From Prorocentrum cordatum (taxonomy: Eukaryota; Sar; Dinophyceae; Prorocentrales; Prorocentraceae), in the NCBI GenBank assembly GCA_963575745.1, contig CAUYUJ010018574.1, positions 136,760-200,759 of the forward strand: DNA of 64,000 bases, given 5' to 3'. Position 1 is the stretch's first letter; each line of letters begins with the position of its first letter. The notes below the pieces were generated by a model. It was not told the origin of the DNA. It saw only the letters and a program-made list of their open reading frames with translations, and did not search any database. The translations under genes and the position numbers were made by a program. This document shows, one piece after another, positions 39,991-49,765 of the stretch.

Positions 39991-42379
39991 CAGTTTTCAT
40001 CTTGGCAACACAACGATCTAGTGCCAGATCCGTTGGGACTGCGTCAAGCCAACTCGCTGTCAACGGCGATTTTGGCATTGACTCCCATACCTGGTCAGCC
40101 ACTCGGCCGACATCGCCGGATATTCTTTCGAAGTGCCGTCGCCAGTCGGCTCGTTCCTCGTCAGTGCCCGCTACGCTGACGCGCCCAAGGGGGCGCCGGC
40201 GTCGGCCCGAGCGGAGTTCGTTGAACAGCCTGTAAAGTGACGCTTGGCCCCCTCGGTGAGCGGCTTCGGACGCCCGCCTCTCGATGTCTTCCCAGTATGT
40301 CCGCTCCCAATTTCTGAGCGTGCGACGGCGGACGCGGGCAGCTTCCCGCTTCGCTTGGAGCGCCGCGGCTGACGTGGAGGCCTCTGACAAAGACCACAAG
40401 CCACGAGCCTCCTCCACTTTGGCGTCCAATCTGCGCTTCTCCTGCTCATGCCCCCTCAGCCAGGGGATCTGGTGCCGAACAGGTCGGGCACCTAACACAT
40501 CCATCCCTGCAATTTGGGCCACCTCACAGATCGCCCGCCACGTCGGCGGGCTAGCGCCGGCATCCCCGAACAACTCCGTGACTCGGGAAGCAAAACGTTC
40601 CCGAAGTTGTTTCGCTGATTTACTAGACCCGACCATGCTCGGGTAGTTCGGCGAATTGCCCGCCGAGCCAGACCTCGGACTCTGGGCTCCGCGTTTCCAC
40701 CATGCTCCCCCGAGACGGATGCCGATCTCTACAGGGTCGTGGTCTGTATATACCGCCCAGGCGATGGCACCGTCGTCTCTGGTCCGGGGCCCGGCTCTAC
40801 GCTGCCGCCTCCGCGCCCGCCGGGACACGCCCAGTTCAGGCCCCGACGCAAAATGTAGCGTCCGACACGCGCGGGTGCGCCATCGATCCCGAGTACGAGT
40901 AAAGAAGTGAACCAATTGGTGGCCCGTCCGGAAACGGGGGTGCCACCACGTGCACGCTTCCCTCTGTGGGAACGCTGCACTCGGGGCAAAGCGCCCCTCC
41001 TCCTTACAATATTCCAGTAATTCCCTCCCGCCGTCAGTGCGGCGAGGCGCCCCATGGGATCCCAGCACAGCCGTTTTCTCGGGGCCCCTGCAGGGGCCGA
41101 GCTCGGCGTCGAAGTCTCCGCCCATGACCCACACGTTGTCGGCGCCTCTGCTGCGCTCTTCTACATGGGAGATCTCCTCATAGAATCGATCGCGAGCACG
41201 AGCGTAGCGAGGGCCTGAACAGGGCGCGTAGCAGGCCACTAGCGTGAGGCCTCTTTGCGCACCCTGTCTGGGAAACATGATAGACACACACCTCGTCCCC
41301 TTCCGTTCCTCCCCCCCTTTCACCACTACCTGCCCCCCTCCTTTCCTCCATTCTTCCGTGAGTCGTGGACCCAACGCAATTCCTACCTTTCCTCTGATGA
41401 CACCCGTCCAGACTACGCCCTCGTAGTCAAATTCTCTCACTCCGTTGTCAGGGAAACTGAGATCCGATAGCAGGCAAAAGTCCCAATGTCTGGCAGTCAT
41501 GAGCGCGAGCAAACAGTCTGTCTTCATGAGTTGTTGCGCTCCGCCTGTGGCCCCCCGGCACCTGGTGTTCCAGGTGCCGCCTCGGAGGTACGTGCACTCC
41601 CCCTTGCTCACGGCGCGACGGCGCCGGGAGGCTCTACGGAGCAGGAACAGTCTGCGCATAGCCATCGCCCGTCTCTGTTTCCTCCTACGTGTTTTCTTGG
41701 CTTTCCTGTGCGCTTTCCTGCGAGCGTTCCTCCGCTGGTTTCTCGTCACATCATCACACGACTGCATAGGGTCCGTGTTGATGGGCACAGCACCAGAAAA
41801 CCCACTGGACGAACCAACTCCAACTGCTGGGTCGCCTGGACCATGGGCACCCCCAGCCTGCCCCCCGGATGGGGCCGAGAGAGAAAGAGCCGGAGCTCCA
41901 ACCGCCCTCTCAGGCATGTTACCCGGGGAGGTTTGAGCAATCCCGCCCCCCAGCCAACCCGATAGGACCCGTGAGGAGGAGCTCCCGGAGGACCGAACCG
42001 AAGACGCAAGCCGAGAGACACCGAGCCCCCCCCCGTCCGTCTCCCAATAGGGGGCGCCCTCTTGTAGAGGGCGTGGGTTAGCCGTGTCCATTGGCTCCAC
42101 CCTCCAACAGAGCAGAAAAAGGATTCCCATAAGGAGCCAGTTTGGCACGTTGCCCCTGCTGCGGCCGTTCTGCATGTGTACCTTGGAGGAGGAGGAGGAG
42201 GAGGAGGAGGAGGAGGAGGAGGAGGAGTAGGAGGGGGAGGAGGAAGAAGACGAAGACAAGCCACACGATGAAGTTGCAGAACTGCGTGGAGGCCCATGCT
42301 CGAGCAGCAGATGTGTCAACTCCTGGGTAAAAACCAATTGCACCACGGAGGGTGCACCACGCAGCATGCTAGAACACAC
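39728..42379 (-). CDS. LINE pol N-terminal part: endonuclease
   Basis: The open frame is 883 codons, but the first 65 or so cover a (GGA)n tract read as poly-Ser, so translation probably starts later (for example MGILFLLCW or MQSCDDVTRNQRR). A very basic segment at residues 215-260 precedes the endonuclease: TYLRGGTWNTRCRG (Asn block), DFCLLSDLSFPD (where the catalytic Glu is expected there is Asp/Ser), LVACYAPC, VWVMGGDFDAELGP (GDFN-type) and AVYTDHDPVEIGI (SDH-type). The C-terminal part enters the RT. This enzyme would nick target DNA to prime reverse transcription. Confidence 0.7.
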   Translation of the reverse strand: MCSSMLRGAPSVVQLVFTQELTHLLLEHGPPRSSATSSCGLSSSSSSSPSYSSSSSSSSSSSSSSKVHMQNGRSRGNVPNWLLMGILFLLCWRVEPMDTANPRPLQEGAPYWETDGGGLGVSRLASSVRSSGSSSSRVLSGWLGGGIAQTSPGNMPERAVGAPALSLSAPSGGQAGGAHGPGDPAVGVGSSSGFSGAVPINTDPMQSCDDVTRNQRRNARRKAHRKAKKTRRRKQRRAMAMRRLFLLRRASRRRRAVSKGECTYLRGGTWNTRCRGATGGAQQLMKTDCLLALMTARHWDFCLLSDLSFPDNGVREFDYEGVVWTGVIRGKVGIALGPRLTEEWRKGGGQVVVKGGEERKGTRCVSIMFPRQGAQRGLTLVACYAPCSGPRYARARDRFYEEISHVEERSRGADNVWVMGGDFDAELGPCRGPEKTAVLGSHGAPRRTDGGRELLEYCKEEGRFAPSAAFPQREACTWWHPRFRTGHQLVHFFTRTRDRWRTRACRTLHFASGPELGVSRRARRRQRRAGPRTRDDGAIAWAVYTDHDPVEIGIRLGGAWWKRGAQSPRSGSAGNSPNYPSMVGSSKSAKQLRERFASRVTELFGDAGASPPTWRAICEVAQIAGMDVLGARPVRHQIPWLRGHEQEKRRLDAKVEEARGLWSLSEASTSAAALQAKREAARVRRRTLRNWERTYWEDIERRASEAAHRGGQASLYRLFNELRSGRRRRPLGRVSVAGTDEERADWRRHFERISGDVGRVADQVWESMPKSPLTASWLDAVPTDLALDRCVAKMKTGKQPGEDGFVAEALRLGGNEIWQHAFATVRRMWTLAAEGEEEEEAAGWPAEWRTGLAVPLWKKKGNRKDKNTWRGITLLSVGSKLLA
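42185..42232 (+). repeat. (GGA)n microsatellite
   Basis: Fifteen GGA triplets. It gives the poly-Ser run at the start of the minus-strand pol frame. Confidence 0.95.
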
Positions 42380-42940
42380 TGTTTGGGGCCCACGTTGGCG
42401 AAGAGGTTGCTGCCAGATTTGATTTTTCAGCCCGCGGCCCCCAGCCGCTCCAGCAGCAACTCCAGTTCCTCCTCCCAGTCCGGCTCGGAGCCCGGCGCGC
42501 CCGAGCCGCTGCCGCCCTCGTCCTCCGAGCCCGGCGCGCTAGTTGCGGCGGCGGCCGCGGCGGCCATGCCCGAGCGCGGCCGCAGCAAGGGGTGGCCTGG
42601 CTGTCACTCCCTGGCCGGCGGCCCAGGGGGTGCCCGAGACCCGGGCGTTGCAGTTTCCTCTCGCTGGGCGTCTGGCTGGCAGAGTTCTCTTGCGCTGCGG
42701 CCCGAGCCCTCGAGCACAAGAGGCGACGGTCCCGCGCGCAGGCTCCCGCACACAGAGGCGCGCAAGCACGCACGCACGACGATACGTGCAGACGCGTGCG
42801 CGTAAGCACGCTGCTCGCGCGGCACGCAGCACCAGACACGGCACGGCCGCGCGTGCAGACGGAAGACTATGAATCAAGAGCGAAGCCCAGGAAGGGAAAA
42901 CGAGATGCGGCTGGGCGCGCCCACGCGCAGGGTCCACCAC
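42233..42940. other. no supported gene
   Basis: Between the LINE and the CA tracts. Frames on the plus strand (CNSSSSSQSGSEPG-type) are Ser/Pro/Ala-rich and not bounded by clear splice sites. Confidence 0.4.
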
Positions 42941-43125
42941 GAACACACACACACACACGCACATGTGCACGCGCACACACACACACATACACACACAAAC
43001 ACGCACACACACACACAAACAAGTTAATAAACACCACACACGCAAACAAACAAACAAACGAGCGAGCAAGCAAGCAAACGAACAAACAAACAAACACCAC
43101 ACCACACACACACAAACAAACAAGC
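42941..43125 (+). repeat. (CA)n and (CAAA)n tract
   Basis: CACA runs mixed with CAAACAAA and GCGAGCAAGC, ending AAGCATTTTTCGGCCGTCGC. The same junction, CA-type tract then TTTTCGGTCGTCGCGCC, occurs at 57930-57970. Confidence 0.9.
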
Positions 43126-43376
43126 ATTTTTCGGCCGTCGCGCCGCGCGGAAGGCGCCCGCCAAGTAGCCAAAAGAGAAGCCAGGAAACGTCGAGACGGC
43201 CGAGCCCTCACGGGGCAGCGGCTGGGCGCGGCGCCAGGGCGCCGGGGCAGCGAGGCGGCGGGCAGGCGGCGGCGAGGGGCGGGGCGAAGGCGGGGCAGCA
43301 GGAGGGGCGCCGCGCCAGTCTTCGGCGGGCAGAGCGGACGGCCGCCGGGCGGGCAGCAGCGAGGAGCGGCAGGGCC

Positions 43377-43444
<68 letters not shown>

Positions 43445-44452
43445 GGGGTGGCGGCTGGGCGCGACCTGGAGGCCAGCAGGCTGGAGGGGCGGAGGGGCGA
43501 GAGGGGCGAACGGAGGGGCGTGGGCGAGGCGGCGGGCCGGAGGGGCGAGAGGGCAGGATCCCAGGGGGGGGGGGCTGGCGCAAGGGGATCGAGGAGGGCA
43601 GGCCCCCCGCGCGGCCGGCGGGGGCGGCGGCCAGGCGGTCACCGCCGAGGGCCATCCCAGGAGGTCGAGCCCCAGACATGATCGCGTCGCGGAAGGATCA
43701 GGACGGGCAGTTTTTGGTACTTTTTTCGGCCTCGGGGGGCCGTCGCCGGGCCTCGGGAGCGTCCAAAAACGACTCGGGCCGAAGAACCGGTCCCGAGAAA
43801 GGGTCGGGACTTTCAAGGATCCCCGATTGAAACAATCAGGACGTCGCATGTCTGGGGCCAGGCCTGGGAGTGCGGGCGTCGCTGGCGCGAGGCAGCGGCA
43901 AGGCGATCGCCGCGCCAGGGGCCCATCCAGGAGAGCGAGCCAACCCTGGGAGGGTGGGACCTCCTGGAGGACGGCAGCGCCCATCGGATGGCCCCGCGAC
44001 GCAGGACGCGGGCACGCCGAGATTGAAGGACAAATGGCAGACATAATAGCGGATGGGCCGGCACGCCGGAAACGGAAGATAAGCGCGGGCCCCTGATAAC
44101 GGACATCGGATGGGCCCGCGTGCCGAAACTTGGTAGGCAAGCTGTGGGATATGGTAGCGCCTGGGCGGGCACGCCGACATGGATGGGGACTTGGCACTTT
44201 CCTGTGAGGTACGTGAGGTGCTGGCGCTGGAGATTGCGCGTGAGGGCACGGATGAAAAAGGAGGGGCAGCCGGCGGGGCGGGGAAGCCACAAATAGACAT
44301 GAGGCTTCCAGCACGCCCACGGGTCGCGCGGCCCCTCGCGGCGAAGAGAACCCTGCCCAGCGACCAGCGGTGTAGCGCCCCAGACCCGATCCCGCATGGA
44401 ACGCCCAGGCCCCGCTGAGGGGGGTCGACGCCAGGGCCCGGAGGGTCGGCTC

Positions 44453-44486
44453 TTTTGGGTGACCCAGAAGGGGATCTAGCTGAAAG
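44453..44486. repeat. 34-bp target duplication, left copy
   Basis: TTTTGGGTGACCCAGAAGGG followed by GATCTAGCTGAAAG, exactly repeated at 44660-44693. Confidence 0.95.
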
Positions 44487-44659
44487 CTAGGGCTCCCAAC
44501 TTCGCGTTTCGCGCTCCGCGAAGCGCGAAGCGCGAATAACTTCGCGCTCTCGCGCCGCCCTCCCAAAGGGAGAATAGGAGGACGAGGAGGAGGGGGAGAA
44601 GGAAAGAGGACCGCGAAGCGCGAAGCGCGAATAACTTCGCGCCCTCGAGGGAGCCCTTG
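44487..44659 (-). mobile_element. 173-bp foldback element (F173), copy 3
   Basis: CTAGGGCTCCC to GGGAGCCCTTG with the same body as 15472-15643, bar a few substitutions (TTTCGCGCTCCGCG for CTTCGCGCTGCGCG). It is bounded by perfect 34-bp direct repeats. Confidence 0.95.
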
Positions 44660-44693
44660 TTTTGGGTGACCCAGAAGGGGATCTAGCTGAAAG
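44660..44693. repeat. 34-bp target duplication, right copy
   Basis: Exact partner of 44453-44486. Confidence 0.95.
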
Positions 44694-45346
44694 GGGGTGG
44701 TGAAATAGGCTCGGGGCAATTGTATTGCAGATGCACTGCGCCAGAGAATTGCATTGCATTGTATTGCAAGAAATCCATTGCACGCGAACATCCAGCAATA
44801 GATTTGCGTCCCGGAGTGTATTGCACGCCCCAAATGCATTGCAACACCACAAATCTATCGCACCAAATCTAGTGCACCACCTCCTTTTCGCTGGACCCCC
44901 TTCTGGGTCAACCCAAGTTCTGGGGTAACCACTCGAAGTAGACGGCGTCGTCCGAAAGGGAAACCGCGGTGACGTCGCGATGGTGGCGCCGGCTCTGAGG
45001 AGGGGTCCTGGCAAAGTGCGTCGTCTTCGTCGAAAGCGGAGGCGCAGGGGGCAGCGCAGGCCGCTGCAGACGAAGCAACGCCGGCGACGACGTTGGGAGC
45101 TCCCTGAGCTGGGGTCTTGGCCGCGGGTGGCACAGCAAGGGTCGCGGGGTGAGCCGATGGGCCTGCCGACCACCAGCAACGACCGGCGGGCGTGTGAAGC
45201 GCAAGCACCGCCGCTATCCAGCGAACAACGGAAATGTGGACCATGCGGGGGGCGTGGTGGCCCGCCGGGGGGGACCGCCTGGGGGACAGGGCGGGTGGCC
45301 CGGGCCTGCGGTCTCGCGTGGGCAGGCCAAAAGGAAACGAAAGAGT

Positions 45347-46160
45347 GCACACGCACACACACACACATACACTCACAGTCACACGCACACGCACACGCAC
45401 ACGCACGCGCACGCGCACGCGCACACACGCACACACACACGCACACGCACACGCACACACACACGCACACACACACGCACACACACACACACACACCCAC
45501 GCACGCACGCACGCGCACGCGCACGCGCACGCGCACGCGCACGCGCACGCGCACGCGCACGCGCACGCGCACGCACACGCACACGCACACGCACACGCAC
45601 ACGCACACGCACACGCACACGCACACGCACACGCACACGCACACGCACACGCACACGCACGCACACGCACACGCACACACACACACTTGCATTCTTACAC
45701 GCTAACACACACTAATACACACGAGCACATAGTAACACACACTAACACACTTGCACACTTGTTGCACACTTTAACACTTATGCACTTACACACTTACACA
45801 CTTACTCACTTACAGACCAACAAACCTGCACACTTACACACATCTACCCACATATACACACACACTCTCACACACACACACACGTACACACACGTGTACA
45901 AACTTACACGCAATTACACACATTTGCACACATTCACACACATCTACACACATTTACACAGGTTTACACACATATACTTAATTACACCCTGCCACACCTA
46001 CACAATCACACACGTACACACTTACGCACACTTACACATTCACACACTTACGCATTTACACACTTACACACAGGCACACACTTACACAATTACACACTAA
46101 CACATTTACACACATACACGCTTACACGCTTACACACGAACACACACACACAAGCACACT
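45347..46160 (+). repeat. (CA)n/(CG-CA)n tract and ACACTTA repeats
   Basis: From 45347 to 45690 it is CA and GCACGC repeats. From 45690 to 46160 it is ACACTTACAC-type units. All Thr/His and Cys/Val frames are artefacts. It ends with TTACTTTTCAG, the acceptor of the exon at 46170, so the tract would be intronic. Confidence 0.95.
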
Positions 46161-46169
46161 TACTTTTCA

Positions 46170-46356
46170 GGCGTTGCGGCCCTGCGCGCGGCGACGAGGC
46201 GTAGTAAGCCGACCGCAGGCAGTGGATCGCGCGCGTCTACACCCGGCGAGCTTCGCCAACTGGGGCTGGAAGGCGGGAAAAGCGAGTAAGCCAGCGCGGA
46301 AGGCGGGGAGACAGCGCGAACCGACAAGGAGTGCGCAAGGAGCGACGGGAAAAATC
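46170..46356 (+). CDS. exon before TIR element copy C
   Basis: After CTTACTTTTCAG the frame reads ALRPCARRRGVVSRPQAVDR, then FANWGWKAGKASKPARKAGR and SAQGATGKI, a basic Ala/Lys/Arg-rich segment. It ends at AAAATC|GTTTTAGGTCGG, which is the left end of the family M1 TIR, in phase 0. The next compatible exon starts at 49378 after the matching right end. The basic composition resembles the exon at 5338-5491. No family recognised. Confidence 0.45.
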
Positions 46357-46390
46357 GTTTTAGGTCGGGCCTGTCCCCTCTACAGGCCGA
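46357..46390 (+). mobile_element. TIR family M1, copy C: left end only
   Basis: TTAGGTCGGGCCTGTCCCCT, then CTACAGG, followed by a core fragment (AACAATTCAACATAGCCC) like copy D. The corresponding right end is found only at 49360-49388, so the two may be one element torn apart by later insertions. Confidence 0.75.
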
Positions 46391-46969
46391 TTTTCGAAGA
46401 ACAATTCAACATAGCCCAGAAAAAATTACCCTGCGACGTACCCAACCCACGTGCATCAAATGGCAAGAAGACTATGCCAACATTCGCAGGAACAACGACA
46501 GTGTAGACGCGGCGATTTGCTGTGCAAGCTACATGGGATGCGCATGCGTTGCAGGATTCACAGGACGACGATCGAAAGAACGAGGATTGAGGCCCCAGGA
46601 TCGAAGAAGAACGGGTACGGGAACGAGGGGTAGGAGAGGGATGGAATGGAGGGCGGGGGGGGCGAAAGGCCATCGCGGAAGCAACAGCATGCATGGAGAA
46701 GGTCAGGCGGGGAATAGGACGACGACGAAAATGGCGGGAGGAGACAGAAGACTGCCGCGTTTTCCAAGTGCGAGCAAAACCCGCAGCGCTGCCTGCGCCA
46801 TGTCGTCGCAGAGTTCCACATGATAAAACTTGTTTAGAGTGCAAGGAACGAGCGAGGCGTAGCTCGCCCGCTAGCTTCTCCGCCTCCTTCCCGCGCATTT
46901 CAGCGCGGGAGCTGAACGCTCGCAGGCGCGCCGCCAGGTCTGCGGGCGGCCCGCGGGAAAGAAACTCAA

Positions 46970-47214
46970 GGCCGGGGTCGCGCATCATCAATCGGTTGTC
47001 CATCGTCCAAAGTTGCACTGGCGACGTACTGGTTGAACGCGGAGCGAGCAGCATCACGCGCGTGCCTGAACGCCACGCAGGTACAGTGCACGCGCGATTG
47101 GGACTTCAGGTCGATCACGCGCGTCTCCACCAGGCTTGGCAACACCACGCGACTGAGGATCTCACTGCGGTCTGCCATGCTGCTGTCCGCGAATGCAATG
47201 CGCTGCCTGCAAGT
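46970..47214 (-). CDS. possible minus-strand exon
   Basis: After acceptor TTACTTGCAG on the minus strand the frame reads QRIAFADSSMADRSEILSRV, then VLPSLVETRVIDLKSQSRVH to a TGA. The overlapping frame from 47057 (MMRDPGLEFLSRGPPADLAA) is open too. Both look protein-like, but neither is recognisable, and the stretch lies inside the proposed plus-strand intron. Confidence 0.3.
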
Positions 47215-47231
47215 AAGGCGGCGGCGTCCAC

Positions 47232-47490
47232 TTGTCTCAGAAGATGTTCCCGCGGGCCCGAAGGGCGACCGCCAGCTCGAGCCGCGGCGCCGGCAGGCCA
47301 GATAAGGATCATGCAACAGCAAAGACGATGACAGAGCAACGAGGTATCGGCGAGTGCATGACCGGCCTCCGTTTCCTGCACTTCTTTCCTGTAGTTCCCC
47401 TAGCTCATCGAGCTCAGCAGATGTTTCTGCGGGCCCGAAGGACGACCGCCAGCTCGAGTCGCAGCGCCGACGAGCTGCATGCACATCAGG
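47232..47490 (+). repeat. two copies of a ~75-bp segment
   Basis: GCGGGCCCGAAGGGCGACCG with CCAGCTCGAGCCGCGGCGCC at 47252-47290 matches GCGGGCCCGAAGGACGACCG with CCAGCTCGAGTCGCAGCGCC at 47427-47465. Confidence 0.8.
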
Positions 47491-47609
47491 CAACACCCCA
47501 GGAGACACTGGCACACAACGATTTGACGTCAGTCAGTGCCAGACCACTCCATGTCTAGTTCCTCGCACACATACAGTCGATCGCAGATGCGGGATAATCG
47601 AAGTAGAAT

Positions 47610-49085
47610 GACGGGTCCAATCTGCGTCCGCGTAGGACGTCACTATGCTGGACCCCGCAGCAGGTTTCGAAAGTGGCGACAGTTTCGTGGGCCCCACAGC
47701 AGCCCTCGAAAGTGGCGACAGTTTCACAGATCGCAGCCCCCCAGGGATGGCGAGGTCTAATCTGAGTCCCCGTAGGACGTCACTCCGCTGGCCCCCCAAG
47801 CAGCCTTCGAAAGTGGCGACAGTTTCACAGATCGCAGCCCCCCAGGGATGGCGAGGTCTAATCTGTATCCCCGTAGGGCGTCACTCCGCTGGGCCCCCCA
47901 CGCAGCCTTCGAAAGTGGCGACAGTTTCACAGATCGCAGCCCCCCAGGGATGGCGAGGTCTAATATGAATCCCCGTAGGGCGTCACTCCGCTGGGCCCCC
48001 CAGCAGCCCTCGAAAGTGGCGACAATTTCACAGATCGCAGCCCCCCAGGAATGGCGAGGTCTAATCTGAATTCCCGTAGGGCGTCACTCCGCTGAACCCC
48101 CCAGCAGCCCTCGAAAGTGGCGACAGTTTCACAGATCGCAGCCCCCCAGGGATGGCGAGGTCTAATCTGAGTTCCCGTAGGGCGTCGCTCCGCTGGGCCC
48201 CCCAGCAGCCCTCGAAAGTGACGACAGTTCCACAGATCGCAGCCCCCCAGGGATGGCGAGGTCTAATCTGAATCCCCGTAGGGCGTCAGTGTCGCAGATC
48301 GCAGCCCCCCAGGGATGGCGAGGTCTAATCTGAATCTGCGTGGTGCCTCACTCCGCTGGACCCACCCTCAGCCCTCGAATGTGGCGACAGTTTCGCAGAT
48401 CGCAGCCCCCCAAGGATGGCGAGGTCTAATCTGAATCTGCGTGGTGCCTCACTCCGCTGGACCCACCAGCAGCCCTCGAATGTGGCGTCAGTGTCGCAGA
48501 TCGCAGCCCCCCAGGGATGGCGAGGTCTAATCTGAATCTGCGTGGTGCCTCACTCCGCTGGACCCACCAGCAGCCCTCGAAAGTGACGACAGTTTCGCAG
48601 ATCGCAGCCCCCCAGGGACGGCGAGGTCTAATCTGAATCTGCGTGGTGCCTCACTCCGCTGGACCCACCAGCAGCCCTCGAAAGTGACGACAATTTCGCA
48701 GATCGCAAACCCCCAGGGATGGCGAGGTCTAATCTGAATCTGCGTGGTGCCTCACTCCGCTGGACCCACCAGCAGCCCTCGAAAGTCGAGGTCTAATCTG
48801 AATCTGCGTGGTGCCTCACTCCGCTGGACCCACCAGCAGCCCTCGAAAGTGACGACAGTTTCGCAGATCGCAGCCCCCCAGGGATGGCGAGGTCTAATCT
48901 GAATCTGCGTGGTGCCTCACTCCGCTGGACCCACCAGCAGCCCTCGAAAGTGGTGACAGTTTCGCAGATCGCAGCCCCCCAGGGATGGCGAGGTCTAATC
49001 TGAATCTGCGTGGTGCCTCACTCCGCTGGACCCACCAGCAGCCCTCGAAAGTGGTGACAGTTTCGCAGATCGCAGCCCCAAAGGG
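47610..49085 (+). repeat. 101-bp satellite array
   Basis: Thirteen to fourteen units share CAGATCGCAGCCCCCCAGGG, ATGGCGAGGTCTAATCTGAA and CCTCACTCCGCTGG. CGAGGTCTAA starts at 47751, 47852, 47954, 48055 and 48156, giving 101 bp. From 48290 the units become more uniform (TCTGCGTGGTGCC), suggesting a later local expansion. Two units are deleted or truncated (48285-48300, 48785). Confidence 0.95.
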
Positions 49086-49265
49086 ATGACGTAAAAGGCA
49101 AGAGAGAAGAGGAGGAACGAAGAGAGGAGGAGAAGGGAAGCAATAGAGGAGGAGCGAAGAGAGGAGAAGGGATGCAAGAGAGAAGAGGAGGAGCGAAGAG
49201 AGGCGGAGAAGGGAAGCAAGAGAGGAGAGGAAGAGGGAAGAGAGGAGGAGGAGGCGGGAAAGAAG
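49086..49265 (+). repeat. GAGAGGAGGA purine tract
   Basis: Degenerate AGAGAGGAGGAGCGAAGAG units, 180 bp of nearly pure purine on plus. Confidence 0.85.
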
Positions 49266-49359
49266 GAAGGTGGAGACCGCAGTGCTCCATTCAAAACGAG
49301 TACCCAACGCAGGAGGGTTTGGGGAAAAAACTCAAGCATGCCCCCCCAAAAAAACAAAT

Positions 49360-49388
49360 CCTCCTGTAGAAGGACAGGCCCGACTTAA
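49360..49388 (+). mobile_element. TIR family M1, copy E: right end only
   Basis: CCTCCTGTAGAAGGACAG followed by GCCCGACTTAA. The GGACAG provides an acceptor, and the exon at 49378 resumes Ala-Arg-Leu-Lys as after copies A and B. Confidence 0.8.
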
Positions 49389-49547
49389 AAGCGAGCTGCG
49401 AGGCCGCAAAGAGTCGCACGGCGAAAGAACCGTGCAGGCTGGCGGAGCTGGGCGGCTCGCCGGAAACGGCCGCGGCCGTGACGGCGTTCCCTCAAGGAAC
49501 GGCCTTGGCCCGCCCCCATTGTTGAGGGGGCCCCGAATGGGAGGAGG
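49378..49547 (+). CDS. exon between TIR copies E and D
   Basis: The frame ARLKSELRGRKESHGERTVQ, then AGGAGRLAGNGRGRDGVPSR, is open for 170 nt up to GGAGGAGG|GTTAGG, the left end of copy D. It is basic and Gly-rich. Spliced to 46170-46356 it stays in frame (GATGKI-ARLKSEL). If copy D is also an intron its acceptor is damaged (GGACAT for GGACAG), so the next exon is unclear. Confidence 0.4.
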
Positions 49548-49713
49548 GTTAGGTCGGGCATGCCCCCCTACAGGCATATTTGTTTTGGCGAAAAATTGGA
49601 AATACCCAGAAATGCCCCTGGAAACAGCCCACAAATGCTGAAACAAATCGTCCCCCAATATTGTTTTAACTATTTCTGAATATTCCTCCTGTAGAGGGAC
49701 ATGCCCGACTTAA
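49548..49713 (+). mobile_element. TIR element family M1, copy D
   Basis: GTTAGGTCGGGCATGCCCCC on the left; CCTCCTGTAGAGGGACATGC then CCGACTTAA on the right. The core shares AAAAATTGGAAATACCC, AAATCGTCCCC and ACTATTT with copy B. The usual ACAG acceptor reads ACAT, so this copy is probably not spliced at the standard site. Confidence 0.85.
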
Positions 49714-49765
49714 AAGAAAACCAGGTGACAGGGAAAGGCGAGGCATAGAAGAAGAGAAACACACA

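Larger units (their letters stand above)
37174..42200 (-). mobile_element. LINE-type retroelement (minus strand)
   Basis: Transcribed right to left. The order is basic N-terminal region (41600-41750), APE-like endonuclease (41590-40730), RT (39990-38610), conserved GHV segment, C2H2 finger (38180-38090), RNase H (37920-37440) and further fingers (37400-37100). Frameshifts near 39720, 39480 and 39200 and an in-frame TAA at 38605 make it inactive, but nearly every catalytic motif is still readable, so it decayed recently. No target duplication or poly(A) boundary was found. Confidence 0.8.
44451..44925. mobile_element. TIR element (M4) interrupted by the 173-bp element
   Basis: The left end CTTTTGGGTGACCCAGAAGG, then GGATCTAGCTGAAAG, matches the inverted right end ACTTGGGTTGACCCAGAAGG, then GGGTCCAGCGAAAAGG, over about 40 bp. 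Between them is a 190-bp core with eight or more ATTGCA hexamers (44720-44880). The F173 copy sits in the left arm, so the original element was about 270 bp. Confidence 0.75.

Noticed and set aside
42592-43830. 412-aa Arg/Gly/Thr-rich plus-strand frame
   Set aside because: Spans a CA tract and GC-rich repeats, composition follows base composition, no splice or domain support.
45347-45715. Thr/His-rich and Cys/Val-rich 'proteins' over CA tracts (also 50010-50880)
   Set aside because: Dinucleotide repeat translation; both strands open, no start or splice context.
47610-49085. Regularly spaced ~100-bp repeats considered as CRISPR-like
   Set aside because: Units are contiguous with no unique spacers, 101 bp long, and the genome is eukaryotic.
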